From: Bacteroidota bacterium
Lineage (GTDB): Bacteria > Bacteroidota > Bacteroidia > Chitinophagales > Chitinophagaceae
Length of the DNA: 64,000 nt
Direction: 5' to 3'
NCBI GenBank assembly: GCA_023422835.1
Contig: JAFAGI010000025.1
Coordinates: 124,001 to 188,000, forward strand
Positions 18,205-27,552 of this stretch are shown one piece after another. The translations under genes were made by a program, and so were the position numbers. The notes below the pieces were generated by a model that did not search any database, had not been told where the DNA came from, and saw only the letters and a program-made list of their open reading frames with translations. Numbering within the stretch: the stretch's first letter is position 1; every line of letters starts with the position of its first letter.

Positions 18205-20691
18205 TCAGAACCTGTATGAAATTGCTGCTGCAAAGTTCTTGGGGTCAATCTGGTTAATATAGCCACCGCGGAAATAAGAATTTAAACCTACCTGGTCTGT
18301 AAGGTTGTTCATATACACTTTCAGATCCCAGTTCCTGATCCTGTAGCCCAACTGTACATTGAGTGTATAATAAGCCGGCATATTGAAAGGCTCCACGCCT
18401 GCATTGTTGCCATGCGCATCAGGTTGCAGGCTGTACTCATTTATCGGGCGTTCTCCTACGTAATACGCACCAACACTCATAGACAACCCGTTGAGCGCTC
18501 CTTTATCCACAAGGTATTGCACCCACCCGTTAGCTGTATGCTTAGGCGCATTCATAGGCGCTGAGCCGTTTACATAAGAGGGAGAATTCTTATAGCGTGC
18601 ATTCAGGTAAGCATAGCCAAGCACCACGGTAAGGTTTGGCATTACACGACCATTCAGTTCAGTCTCAATACCATCGCGCAACAGGTCTCCGGCTTTGTAG
18701 TAATAGCCGGTTGCCTGGTTTGTGCCCGGAACATATTCTGTATTCGAAAGATTAGTTGTGAAAATGTGGAAATAAGTAAGGTTAAAACGCAGCCTGTTGT
18801 CCAGCCAGTCTGACTTAATGCCCCCTTCAATTTGCTCTGTTGTTGACGGCCCGATCTTTTCGCCATTGCTCATTAAGTTTGCTTCACTTCTCAGGCTGGT
18901 AGAATTGGTATAAGAGGCAAACAGGTTTACGTTTTCTAATGGCGAAACAATAATGCCTGCGCTCGGGTTCCATGCAGAGCCCCATGTATGCTTATTTGAA
19001 GTAAAGCTCTTTGTGATGATCTCGCTGTAACGCAAGCCTAATGCCAGCTTCACGTATTTGTTAAACTCTATAACGTCCTGCACCAGTATCCCGAAAGTAC
19101 TGTAATAAGCCGGCACTTTATTTCCTTCGGTAAAAACTATTGACTTCCCTGTTTGCAATTGCCCATTATCATCTTTGTACACTACGCGTTCCAGGTCATT
19201 TGCATAATCATTGAAAATATTGATTGTGTCAATGTTGGCTGCATTGGCTGCACCGAAAGGAATATTTTTTCCTAACGGGGAAAGTTTGCCGGCATAAGTG
19301 GTTGTAAACACGTCAGATATTCTATAGTCGAAACCTGCCTGAGCTGTATGCTTTACCCTGCCTGTATACAGCTCCTGACCTATAAAGTCTACCTGGAAAA
19401 CTTTATTTTTATCATTGCGTAAACTACGGGACATCCGGCGGGCAAAAGTATTGTATTTATTATCTGCATCTTTTATCAGCGTAGCAGAGGTAGACTGGTC
19501 ATCTACTTCGTAGAGCGAACTTGCATACAAGGCGCGTACACTTAACTGGTCAGACAGCCGGTGCTCAAGGCGGGCAGTAATACTACCCGTCTTGGTATTG
19601 TTGTTGTCTGTGCTCATCCCTAAAAACTTATTGTAGGGAAGTATATACAATGCATTTTCGCTTTGCAGCGGGTGAAGGTTCACAGCAGATGTCTGCGGCG
19701 TACGATTGTCGTTTAAAAAATCTCCTTCCAGGATAATTTTAGTGTCTTCTCCCGGTTTCCAGGCAAAAGAAGGATTAATATACACCCTGTTTGATTTTAC
19801 ATAGCTACGATAGCTGTCTGCCCTTTCATAAGCGCCGTTGATGCGGAAGGAAACGGTTTTTTTCCTGTCTAAAACCGTTTCTATATCAAAGGTCGGGCGG
19901 AACTGTCCCCAGCTTCCTGCGCGTATGCCTATCTCTCCTGCATTGACAAAGTTGGGGGTTTTGGTTACTACATTTAGCACACCACCGGCATTACCCAGGT
20001 CGGTGATCACACCCTGCGTAATGGCGGCAGCGCCTTTGATCATTTGTATAGACTCCACGCCCTGCATATCTACTACGCCGGAAGCCGTTTGGAACTGACC
20101 GTCAATGCGTACGCCATTCTTCAATACAGGTACGCCACGGAAACCACGTGTAGACATAGATTCCTTTACACCTCCGTAACTGCCAAACAATGTAACGCCG
20201 GGGATATTGCGCACGGCATCTGTAAGCGTCAATGCACCCTGGTCTTTGATGAGCTTATGGGAAATAATGGAAATGGTTTGTATCTGGTCAGATGGTTTTA
20301 AAGGCATGCGCGTAATGGTCTCCAGGCCTTTTGGACGCCTGTTGCGCTCCCCGAAAACTTCCACATCGTCGAGATGCTCATTTTCTCCTGCCAGCATGAT
20401 TGTCAATGCAATACTTTTCTGTACACGCAGATCAGCATGCACAACCTCTTTCACATAGCCGCGCATTTCTACTTCTACGTGGTACCTTCCTGAATACAAT
20501 CCGGTAAAAGAAAAATTACCATTATTGTCTGTAAGTGTTTGTTTATTTAATTCCCTGACAGATACCTTTACAGCTCCCATAGGTTCGCCCTCAGCGTTCA
20601 TAACTTCTCCTGTGATGCTTCTGCCATTTTTCTGAGCTGATAAATTTATACACAACAGCAGGCTCAGTACTGCTAATAAATATCTCTTCAT
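18205..20691 (-). CDS. TonB-dependent receptor (siderophore-type) with N-terminal CarboxypepD_reg-like domain
   Basis: 828 aa from the ATG at 20691. Signal peptide MKRYLLAVLSLLLCINLSAQ. A CarboxypepD_reg-like domain covers about residues 22-105 ('GRSITGEVMNAEGEPMGAVK'). The plug follows at about 130-240 ('ALTLTDAVRNIPGVTLFGSYGG', 'STRGFRG'). A 22-strand barrel ends in the terminal aromatic 'SYRF'. It imports a scarce ligand, probably a ferric siderophore, powered by TonB-ExbBD. No STN domain is seen. It follows the sigma/anti-sigma pair on the same strand, so it may be their target. Confidence 0.9.
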   Translation of the reverse strand: MKRYLLAVLSLLLCINLSAQKNGRSITGEVMNAEGEPMGAVKVSVRELNKQTLTDNNGNFSFTGLYSGRYHVEVEMRGYVKEVVHADLRVQKSIALTIMLAGENEHLDDVEVFGERNRRPKGLETITRMPLKPSDQIQTISIISHKLIKDQGALTLTDAVRNIPGVTLFGSYGGVKESMSTRGFRGVPVLKNGVRIDGQFQTASGVVDMQGVESIQMIKGAAAITQGVITDLGNAGGVLNVVTKTPNFVNAGEIGIRAGSWGQFRPTFDIETVLDRKKTVSFRINGAYERADSYRSYVKSNRVYINPSFAWKPGEDTKIILEGDFLNDNRTPQTSAVNLHPLQSENALYILPYNKFLGMSTDNNNTKTGSITARLEHRLSDQLSVRALYASSLYEVDDQSTSATLIKDADNKYNTFARRMSRSLRNDKNKVFQVDFIGQELYTGRVKHTAQAGFDYRISDVFTTTYAGKLSPLGKNIPFGAANAANIDTINIFNDYANDLERVVYKDDNGQLQTGKSIVFTEGNKVPAYYSTFGILVQDVIEFNKYVKLALGLRYSEIITKSFTSNKHTWGSAWNPSAGIIVSPLENVNLFASYTNSTSLRSEANLMSNGEKIGPSTTEQIEGGIKSDWLDNRLRFNLTYFHIFTTNLSNTEYVPGTNQATGYYYKAGDLLRDGIETELNGRVMPNLTVVLGYAYLNARYKNSPSYVNGSAPMNAPKHTANGWVQYLVDKGALNGLSMSVGAYYVGERPINEYSLQPDAHGNNAGVEPFNMPAYYTLNVQLGYRIRNWDLKVYMNNLTDQVGLNSYFRGGYINQIDPKNFAAAISYRF

Positions 20692-20762
20692 TTCTATATT
20701 TCTTTTTTCTGAGCGCAAATTTGTAGAGATTAAAAAACAATCTGTTTCGAAATCGGGAAAAA

Positions 20763-22010
20763 TTACTTTGAAGAGTTGAGAAGGCTGGGCAAACTATCTT
20801 TTTTCATATTTGCACGGTTCACGGAAGTATCTTTTCGTACTGCAGAAGAAGTAGTAATAATTATCACCCCGTTCATACCTTTGGAGCCATAAATAGCCAT
20901 AGCTTCCGCAGCTTTTAAATATTTTATTGAAGTAATCTCTTTTTTATTTAAAGCTTTCATTTTCGTGATTGACGCTACTGTTCCGTTAATGAGCACCATT
21001 GGCTCGGTGGTTTTTACTGGAGCATATCCTCTCATTCTCACAGACTCTTCCTCTCTTTTATCTGATTGGTTCCGGACGCCGCTCACATTTACCGCTAAAG
21101 CTTCATCTGAAGATTCTCTTTTTTGATATACATCTTTTTGCGGTAAAGCGCCTGTAATACGCGATTTTTTTTGAGTGCCATAACCCACTACAACTACTTC
21201 ATCCGCTGCATATCTGCCTGGCTGAAGCACAATATCTTTCCCAATGGCAGCAACCGGAATTTCCTTTCGCTCATGTCCAAGGCTGCTGAGCAAAAGTGTA
21301 TCGTTATTATTTATATGAATAGAAAATTCTCCGTTAGTATTTGTAAGCACACCCCCGCCTGAATTTTTAACCGATACTGAAACGTTAGGCAGTGGATTAT
21401 TATTATCATCTTTTACCTGAACTTTCAGTTGCCTTCTTTCTGATGAAATCCCGGGAGCCTTACCCTGTAATGATTTTTCAATGAATGTTTCTTCCAGCGC
21501 TGTCGATAATACTCCATCTGTAGCCGTTTTTTTTTGCCGTGCGCCTTTTATTGCTATAGCATCTTTTTGATGTGGAATTGCAGTATCTGCATTTTCTGAT
21601 ATTAAGAGGTTATCTATAGCTTCCGTTGTGTCAATATGTTGTTCGGCAAGGGCTGGCGCCTGGTCAGATATTGCCATATTTTCTTTCCGGCCGTGATTAA
21701 ATACAAGATATACTGCGCCAATAACACATAGCAGCACGCTGGCAGCTAATGTGTACTTCCACCATTTTGTTGATTTATTTACAGGAACAATTCCTGCTGC
21801 AGCAGACAATAAAATTCTTTCTTTTATTTCTTTTAAATGAGCTTCGGTTACAGGATTTAAATTGTTTTCATAGCCTTCCATCGCGTCAGACAAAAACGGA
21901 TCTTCCAGCGCGTACGCCTCTATATCGTGCATTTCTTTTGCCGACATTTGGCCGCTGAAATATCTTTCAATATCTTCTTGCGAATAGTTCATATGAGGCT
22001 TTTTACTCAT
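20763..22010 (-). CDS. Membrane anti-sigma-like protein with CarboxypepD_reg and TonB-plug-like domains
   Basis: 415 aa. A cytoplasmic N-terminal ~90 residues ('QEDIERYFSGQMSAKEMHDIE', 'DPFLSDAMEGYEN') resembles the sigma-binding part of Bacteroidota anti-sigma proteins. One membrane helix (about 85-105, 'YTLAASVLLCVIGAVYLVF') follows. The periplasmic part has a CarboxypepD_reg-like domain (about 200-265), then the SusC-type sequence 'DEVVVVGYGTQKKSRITGA' and a plug-like tail with 'VRMRGYAPV..EPMVLING' and 'AMAIYGSKGMNGVIIIT'. No barrel follows. It overlaps the sigma gene by eight bases (ATGAGTAA). I infer a FecR-like regulator whose output domain mimics a receptor plug. Confidence 0.7.
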   Translation of the reverse strand: MSKKPHMNYSQEDIERYFSGQMSAKEMHDIEAYALEDPFLSDAMEGYENNLNPVTEAHLKEIKERILLSAAAGIVPVNKSTKWWKYTLAASVLLCVIGAVYLVFNHGRKENMAISDQAPALAEQHIDTTEAIDNLLISENADTAIPHQKDAIAIKGARQKKTATDGVLSTALEETFIEKSLQGKAPGISSERRQLKVQVKDDNNNPLPNVSVSVKNSGGGVLTNTNGEFSIHINNNDTLLLSSLGHERKEIPVAAIGKDIVLQPGRYAADEVVVVGYGTQKKSRITGALPQKDVYQKRESSDEALAVNVSGVRNQSDKREEESVRMRGYAPVKTTEPMVLINGTVASITKMKALNKKEITSIKYLKAAEAMAIYGSKGMNGVIIITTSSAVRKDTSVNRANMKKDSLPSLLNSSK

Positions 22011-22581
22011 TATTTTTCTCCATGCATATTTTTAAATTTCTTCTTCCGTTCTGTATCAGGCTTCTTACTTTATTCCAGTCATGCCCGGTTTTGTCCGCTA
22101 CTTCTTGATAGCTTTTGCTTTGCAGGTAAAACAGTTCTATGCTCTGCTTTTGCTCTACCGGTAGTTTTTTTATACAATCTTCCAGCAGTTTAAAAATTAC
22201 TTCCTTATCGTTCTCATCATCATGATGCAAAAAATTACCCGATTGCATAAAAACTTCCGGTTCCATATGATCTACGGGCATTTTTTTATCTGTTCTTAAT
22301 TGCATTAAGCAATGGTTTCTAACAAAAACATATAGCCAGCTTTTAAAGCTGCGAATTTGTTGCCCGGGCAACTTCCGCAATAATTCTGTGTATATATTCA
22401 TCACCGCATCTTTAGCCGCTTCCGCCTCTGATAAATATTTAAGAGCCACACCATACACCAGCTCGTAATAGCGCAAATACAATTCTGCCAAAACATTCTG
22501 ATCATGATTTTGTTTGAATGTTTGCAGCAATTCTTCATCCGATAACGAGGAAGATTCTGATATGTTTCTGAGTACAGCCAA
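22003..22581 (-). CDS. ECF-type RNA polymerase sigma factor
   Basis: 192 aa. Region 2 is 'LYLRYYELVYGVALKYLSEAEAAKDAVMNIY..LL' followed by 'SWLYVFVRNHCL'. Region 4 is 'LEDCIKKLPVEQKQSIELFYLQSKSYQEVADKTG' with the helix-turn-helix 'NKVRSLIQNGRRNLKICM'. No ATG exists in frame upstream of region 2; the first usable codon is TTG at 22581. The stop overlaps the start of the anti-sigma-like gene by eight bases, the usual sigma/anti-sigma coupling. Confidence 0.9.
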   Translation of the reverse strand: MAVLRNISESSSLSDEELLQTFKQNHDQNVLAELYLRYYELVYGVALKYLSEAEAAKDAVMNIYTELLRKLPGQQIRSFKSWLYVFVRNHCLMQLRTDKKMPVDHMEPEVFMQSGNFLHHDDENDKEVIFKLLEDCIKKLPVEQKQSIELFYLQSKSYQEVADKTGHDWNKVRSLIQNGRRNLKICMEKNNE

Positions 22582-22686
22582 CCTGGTTCAAAATTAAGTG
22601 CAATATTTTTTCTAAAAAACTTTTTAAGGATTATGTAATCATGGGTTTTCATGCATCTACTTATAAAATCAATAAATATTTTCAAC

Positions 22687-24561
22687 ATGAAAAATATCAT
22701 CATCTTTAGCGCATTCTTATTATTCACCTGTCCTTTATTTGCCCAGAAACTAAAGGAATATCATGGAAAAGTAATTGACAGCCCACAAAATCCTATAGTA
22801 AGCGCCAGCATAATTATAAAAAACAGTAAAAAAGGAACTACTACAGACCGCCTTGGAAACTTTTCCATACTTGCCAAATCAACTGATGTATTAGTGATCT
22901 CCTCTGTAGGCTACCAAACCAGGGAGGTAAAAGTGTCCGGCTTGCACAACCCTGTTATACTATCGACTGTTGAAGAAGAACGGCTTAACGATGTTGTTGT
23001 TGGCTATGACATAGAAAAAAAAGCCGATATCACAGGTGCAAGCCCGCATATTTCAATCAGGGGCACAAATAATATTGGCTACTATGGCGTAATGCCTTCT
23101 AAACCTTATAACTACAATACAGAAGGCTATGCGGCTACTGATGAGAACGAATTTAAAAGCGTGAAAAACAACCCACTTTCTACCTTCTCCTTAGATGTAG
23201 ATGCAGCTTCTTATGGCAATGTGCGCAGGTTTATCAACCAGGGCATGATGCCTCCTACTGGCTCCGTAAGAGTGGAAGAGATGATCAACTACTTTAGTTA
23301 CAATTATCCGAAGCCTACTGGCAAGAAGCCTTTCAGCGTTTATACAGAATATGCCACCGCACCCTGGAATCTCGATCATGGGCTGATGATGGTAAGCTTA
23401 CAAGCAAAAAAGATACCTGTTGAAAAGCTGCCTGCATCTAATCTGGTGTTTTTAATTGACGTGAGTGGAAGCATGTACCCGGCCAATAAACTTCCGCTGG
23501 TGCAGGCATCCATGAAACTACTGACAGACCAGTTGCGCACAATAGATAAGGTAACCATTGTAACCTACGCAGGCAATACATCGGTGCTCCTGCCGGCAAC
23601 ATCAGGAGAAGAAAAAATAAAGATTAAAGACGCCATCGATCGACTGACTGCAGGTGGCTCTACGCATGGTTCCGCAGCTATAGAGCTGGCATATAAATCT
23701 GCACAGGAAAATTTTATCAAAGGCGGCAACAACAGGATCATACTTTGTACAGACGGAGACTTTAATGTAGGACAGACAAGCGATGCAGCATTGGAAAAAC
23801 TGATCGAAGAAAAAAGAAAAAGCGGTGTGTTCCTGACGATCCTGGGCTATGGCATGGGCAACTATAAAGACGATAAAATGCAGATCCTCGCTCAGAAAGG
23901 CAATGGCAACCATGCATACATAGACGGTATTACCGAAGCACGCAAGGTACTTATCAACGAATTCGGCGGTACATTGTTTACCGTTGCCAAAGATGTAAAA
24001 TTTCAACTGGAGTTTAATCCGGCACAGGTGCAGGGCTACAGGCTGGTGGGCTATGAAACAAGGTTATTGAACAATGAAGACTTTAACGATGATGCCAAAG
24101 ATGCGGGTGAAATCGGCATCGGCCACACGGTAACTGCATTCTACGAAATAATTCCCGCAGGGGTGAAAACCGGTTTGCTGAAAGATGTTGATGCTTTAAA
24201 ATATCAAAACAAAAACACACCAAAAAATAATTCTGCAGAGCTGGCTACTGTAAAGCTACGCTACAAGGAACCCGATGGCAATAAAAGCCAACTGATCACG
24301 GAAAGTATTTCCTCTGTAAAAAAAGCTCTGGGGAATGCATCTGAAAATTTTCGCTTTGCCAGCGCAGTTGCGGGTTTCGGGCAGATACTTTCCAACTCAA
24401 AGTTCAAAGGCGATTACACATTTATCAAAGCATTTGAGCAGGCTAAAAATGCTCTCGGCAAAGATGAGGAAGGCTACAGATACGAGTTTACACAGCTCAT
24501 ACAAAAAGCTGAGAAATTAAACAGCAAGGAAATGCCCAAAGGGGTACACGGTATAGAATAG
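22687..24561 (+). CDS. Exported von Willebrand factor type A (YfbK-like) protein with CarboxypepD_reg-like N-terminus
   Basis: 624 aa from the ATG at 22687 (the frame extends to 22651 but would mask the signal peptide). Signal peptide MKNIIIFSAFLLFTCPLFAQ. A CarboxypepD_reg-like domain at about 25-100 ends in the SusC-like sequence 'LNDVVVGYDIEKKADITGA'. The YfbK N-terminal domain follows ('TFSLDVDAASYGNVRRF'), then a VWA domain with a complete MIDAS: DVSGS (about residue 260), the Thr of 'GGSTHGSAA' and 'CTDGDFN'. The C-terminal YfbK/DUF3520-like region completes it. It is divergent from the sigma/anti-sigma operon and shares its receptor-like module. The partner is unknown. Confidence 0.88.
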   Translation: MKNIIIFSAFLLFTCPLFAQKLKEYHGKVIDSPQNPIVSASIIIKNSKKGTTTDRLGNFSILAKSTDVLVISSVGYQTREVKVSGLHNPVILSTVEEERLNDVVVGYDIEKKADITGASPHISIRGTNNIGYYGVMPSKPYNYNTEGYAATDENEFKSVKNNPLSTFSLDVDAASYGNVRRFINQGMMPPTGSVRVEEMINYFSYNYPKPTGKKPFSVYTEYATAPWNLDHGLMMVSLQAKKIPVEKLPASNLVFLIDVSGSMYPANKLPLVQASMKLLTDQLRTIDKVTIVTYAGNTSVLLPATSGEEKIKIKDAIDRLTAGGSTHGSAAIELAYKSAQENFIKGGNNRIILCTDGDFNVGQTSDAALEKLIEEKRKSGVFLTILGYGMGNYKDDKMQILAQKGNGNHAYIDGITEARKVLINEFGGTLFTVAKDVKFQLEFNPAQVQGYRLVGYETRLLNNEDFNDDAKDAGEIGIGHTVTAFYEIIPAGVKTGLLKDVDALKYQNKNTPKNNSAELATVKLRYKEPDGNKSQLITESISSVKKALGNASENFRFASAVAGFGQILSNSKFKGDYTFIKAFEQAKNALGKDEEGYRYEFTQLIQKAEKLNSKEMPKGVHGIE

Positions 24562-24580
24562 AATAAACTTTTAAATTCCG

Positions 24581-24624
24581 GTTGCAAAGTATGCAAAAAC
24601 TACTGCATGCTTTGCAACTTTTTT
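24581..24624 (+). terminator. Strong intrinsic terminator after the VWA gene
   Basis: A 15-bp stem with a single G-U pair (arms 24581-24595 and 24604-24618, 5' arm GTTGCAAAGTATGCA), an 8-base loop AAAACTAC and six T residues. It reaches the last bases of the convergent pnuC gene. Confidence 0.85.
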
Positions 24625-25249
24625 ATGAAGGTCTATTGCCCTGATCAGGCAGACGTACAGCGATGTAGCTCTTTCGCCATTCGATGTAACCTTTTATGCA
24701 CATGCCCGTAAAGAATACGGAAAGCGCTGCGTAAAAATAAAGTTGCCTGTCTACCTGCAACCAGATACTGCAACCATTCAACACAAACCAGTATATCCAC
24801 GCAGATAAGACTTTACGCGCCTCGAGCACCGTAGCGCTTACGCCAAATATCGTCATAGCAGTATCTATGTAAGGCCGCGGAGAATCTGTATATATATCCA
24901 TTAAATGCCCCACACCGATAGTGATTATCGTACAAAGTAAAATACTAACCAAGTGCGCCTTAATGCCATATTCAACCACAGGCGGCGACTCCGTATTTTG
25001 TAATTTATTCCTGTTCCAGTAATACCAACCGTACAAACCTGCGAGTATGTAATACACATTCAGCACAGCCTCCAGGTATAATTTGGTTTCAAAATAAATA
25101 AACACTGTAATCAGTGAGCTTAGAATACCAAAGATCCAGCACCAGATATTTTCTTTAATGATCAGCACCAGGTAAAGTACTCCGCAAATAACGCCGGCGA
25201 ACTCTAACCAATTCTTCCATAAAAAACTAAATACTTCCTGCAACGCCAT
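24623..25249 (-). CDS. pnuC: Nicotinamide mononucleotide/riboside transporter PnuC
   Basis: 208 aa from the ATG at 25249; the open frame begins with a TTG seven codons earlier. About seven membrane helices. The PnuC signatures 'LEFAGVICGVLYLVLIIKEN', 'WCWIFGILSSLITVFIYFE' and 'NVYYILAGLYGWYYWNR' are present, as is a conserved 'YIDTAMTIFGVSATVLEARK'. It takes up NAD precursors by facilitated diffusion. Monocistronic and divergent from fabI. Some Bacteroidota PnuC relatives carry thiamine (PnuT), but no TPP riboswitch or thi genes are visible here. Confidence 0.88.
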   Translation of the reverse strand: MALQEVFSFLWKNWLEFAGVICGVLYLVLIIKENIWCWIFGILSSLITVFIYFETKLYLEAVLNVYYILAGLYGWYYWNRNKLQNTESPPVVEYGIKAHLVSILLCTIITIGVGHLMDIYTDSPRPYIDTAMTIFGVSATVLEARKVLSAWIYWFVLNGCSIWLQVDRQLYFYAALSVFFTGMCIKGYIEWRKSYIAVRLPDQGNRPS

Positions 25250-25306
25250 GCTTGTGGTTTGTGATTTCAATTGAGCAGCGAATATAAGTATTTACACAAA
25301 AAACAC

Positions 25307-25314
25307 TATTTTTG
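25307..25314 (+). promoter_or_regulatory. Putative -7 box of fabI
   Basis: TATTTTTG matches TAnnTTTG completely and lies 38 bases before the fabI ATG. No clear TTTG is seen 19-20 bases upstream. Confidence 0.4.
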
Positions 25315-25352
25315 TTTGCCATAAACATTTAAAACAAGCTGTAACAAACACT

Positions 25353-26168
25353 ATGTCACATAATTTATTACAAGGTAAGAAAGGTATTATTTTCGGCGCG
25401 CTCAATGACCAGTCTATTGCCTGGAAAGTAGCATTGAAATGCCACGAGCAAGGCGCCCGGATAGTGCTTACCAATGCGCCCATCGCTCTGAGAATGGGGG
25501 AAATAAACAAACTGGCCGAAGCCATCAACGCTCCCGTTATCGGTGCTGATGTCACCAACCTCTCCGACATCAACAATCTGATTGAAAAGTCTGTAGAGCA
25601 CTTTGGCGGTAAAATAGATTTTATACTGCACAGCGTAGGCATGAGTATGAACATGCGCAAAGGCAACCCATACACAGACTTGAATTATGATTTTACTTTA
25701 AAAACAATGGACATTTCTTCTATCAGCTTTCATAAAGTAATGCAGGCTGCCTACCAGAAAGATGCCATGAACGACTGGGGCAGCATTGCGGCGCTTACTT
25801 ACATTGCTGCACAACGCGTATTTCCTGACTACAGCGAAATGGCTGATGCCAAAGCGCTGCTCGAAAGCATTGCAAGAAGCTGGGGATACCACTTCGGCAT
25901 TAAAAACAAAGTGCGCGTAAACACTATTTCCCAATCACCCACCAGGACTACTGCAGGCGGCGGCGTTAAAGGCTTTGACGGCTTTATGGACTTTGCCGAA
26001 AAGATGAGCCCGCTGGGTAATGCAGATGCAGATGCATGCGCAGATTACGTTGTAACTCTCTTCAGCGACCTTACCAGATATGTCACCATGCAAAACCTTT
26101 TCCATGATGGCGGCTACAGCAGCACGGGTGTTACCCAGACTGTGATTCAGCAAATGGAAAAGCAATAA
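25353..26168 (+). CDS. fabI: Enoyl-[acyl-carrier-protein] reductase (NADH)
   Basis: 271 aa, normal for FabI. It performs the last reduction of each fatty-acid elongation cycle and is the triclosan target. The divergent SDR nucleotide motif 'GKKGIIFGALNDQSIAWKVA' opens the protein. The catalytic Tyr-x6-Lys is 'YSEMADAK' (near residues 155-162), followed by 'RVNTISQSPTRTTA' and the C-terminal 'HDGGYSSTG'. Monocistronic with a clear terminator. Confidence 0.97.
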   Translation: MSHNLLQGKKGIIFGALNDQSIAWKVALKCHEQGARIVLTNAPIALRMGEINKLAEAINAPVIGADVTNLSDINNLIEKSVEHFGGKIDFILHSVGMSMNMRKGNPYTDLNYDFTLKTMDISSISFHKVMQAAYQKDAMNDWGSIAALTYIAAQRVFPDYSEMADAKALLESIARSWGYHFGIKNKVRVNTISQSPTRTTAGGGVKGFDGFMDFAEKMSPLGNADADACADYVVTLFSDLTRYVTMQNLFHDGGYSSTGVTQTVIQQMEKQ

Positions 26169-26193
26169 AAAAATTCTTTAAAACAATTTATAC

Positions 26194-26222
26194 AAGGACA
26201 GCACAAACTGTCCTTTTTTTTA
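26194..26222 (+). terminator. Intrinsic terminator of fabI
   Basis: Stem AAGGACAG / CTGTCCTT (26194-26201 and 26208-26215), loop CACAAA, then a run of T. It sits between the convergent fabI and xerD genes. Confidence 0.85.
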
Positions 26223-26223
26223 A

Positions 26224-27150
26224 TCAGCGTTTAAACGCGGGATGATAATTTTCCAAAGTTCTTTTAAGAAAGTGCTTATCTATATGGGTGTAGATCTCTG
26301 TGGTGGTAATGCTTTCATGCCCCAGCATTTCCTGTACCGCACGCAGGTCTGCACCGCCCTCTATCAGGTGTGTGGCAAATGAATGGCGGAAAGTATGCGG
26401 CGAAACATTTTTCTTAATTCCTGCTGCCAATGCCAGGTCTTTGATCAGCGTGAATACATACACGCGCGAAAGGTTCTTGCCGTTCTTATTCAGGAATACA
26501 TAATCTTCATAACCCTTAGCCACCTTCGCCTGCTTTCGAGTGGTTTCCATGTAAAGCTGAATTTGCCTGCTAGCTGCAGCGCCGATCGGTACAAGCCGCT
26601 GCTTATCCCCTTTGCCGGTGACCTTGATAAAATCTATGTCCAGGTACAGCCAACTGAATTGCAGGTTTACTACTTCGCTTACACGCAATCCTGAGCTATA
26701 CATTACTTCCAGGATGGCCTTGTTTCTTTCGCCGTCAGGCCGGCTCCTGTCTACCTGGCTGATCATGGATTCAATCTCCTCAAAACTAAGCACATCGGGC
26801 AATGTGCGCTGTATCTTAGGCAATTCAAGCAATACAGCCGGATCGGTGTCTATGATCTTTTCCAGCACACAATATTTAAAAAAACTTCTGATGCCCGAAA
26901 TGGTGCGTGCCTGGCTTTTGGCATTCATGCCGGAAGAAGCCATATGATGTATAAATCCCTGAAGCAAAGTGTGATCAACTTTATCAAGCGATGCAGCGCC
27001 GCTTTTCTCCTGCAAATAAGCTGTAAGCTTGCGCACATCGCGCAGGTAAGATTCCACAGAGTTTGCACTCAATGATTTTTCCAACTGCAGGAAAGACTTA
27101 TATCCGTTTATCTCAGATTGCCACATGAAAGAAATTAATGATGTGCGCAT
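26224..27150 (-). CDS. xerD: Tyrosine recombinase XerD/XerC type
   Basis: 308 aa from the ATG at 27150, which overlaps the yraN stop (TGATG); an internal ATG at 27126 gives a more typical 300-aa protein. The N-terminal SAM-like domain has 'LEKSLSANSVESYLRDVRKL'. The catalytic domain has Arg in 'SSGLRVSEV', Lys in 'VTGKGDKQR', 'HTFRHSFATHL', His in 'EMLGHESITTT' and the nucleophile Tyr in 'TEIYTHID'. It resolves chromosome dimers. The housekeeping context and absence of attachment repeats argue against a mobile-element integrase. Confidence 0.93.
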   Translation of the reverse strand: MRTSLISFMWQSEINGYKSFLQLEKSLSANSVESYLRDVRKLTAYLQEKSGAASLDKVDHTLLQGFIHHMASSGMNAKSQARTISGIRSFFKYCVLEKIIDTDPAVLLELPKIQRTLPDVLSFEEIESMISQVDRSRPDGERNKAILEVMYSSGLRVSEVVNLQFSWLYLDIDFIKVTGKGDKQRLVPIGAAASRQIQLYMETTRKQAKVAKGYEDYVFLNKNGKNLSRVYVFTLIKDLALAAGIKKNVSPHTFRHSFATHLIEGGADLRAVQEMLGHESITTTEIYTHIDKHFLKRTLENYHPAFKR

Positions 27151-27500
27151 CAAAAGTACACATCTTCATTGAACCAATAATCAATCTTATCATTATACAT
27201 ATTAATCGCCAGCACATCGAAACATACCAATTTCCATTGTGGATTACGATACTGGTATTCTTCAGCGCCCTTTTTCATCTGTTCCATTTTCTTCTTCGAA
27301 ACACTTTCTTCCGGGTAGCCAAACGTTGTACTGGTGCGGGTTTTAACTTCTATAAAATGCAGTACACCGTTTTGCGAAGCAATAATATCAATCTCCACAA
27401 ATTTATGGCGCCAGTTTCTTTCCAGGATCACAAATCCTTTCTGCTGTAAAAAATCTACAGCCAGGCCTTCGCCGCTATTGCCAGTGATCCTGTTGCTCAT
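27150..27500 (-). CDS. yraN: YraN/UPF0102 family nuclease-like protein
   Basis: 116 aa. A Holliday-junction-resolvase-like fold with 'GNSGEGLAVDFLQQKGFVILERNWR', the nuclease core 'EIDIIASQNGVLHFIEVKTR' (D-x(n)-E-x-K) and 'KLVCFDVLAIN'. The true function is not established. Its stop overlaps the xerD start by one base, so the two are translationally coupled. Confidence 0.9.
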   Translation of the reverse strand: MSNRITGNSGEGLAVDFLQQKGFVILERNWRHKFVEIDIIASQNGVLHFIEVKTRTSTTFGYPEESVSKKKMEQMKKGAEEYQYRNPQWKLVCFDVLAINMYNDKIDYWFNEDVYF

Positions 27501-27552
27501 CAGTCAAATTTAGAATTAATTTTTGTGTTGTAAATTGCAGCAAATTTTATTT

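Noticed and set aside
26224..27150. Tyrosine recombinase as a sign of an integrated element
   Set aside because: Sequence and neighbourhood (yraN, fabI, manA) fit housekeeping XerD; no tRNA gene, direct repeats or phage genes nearby.
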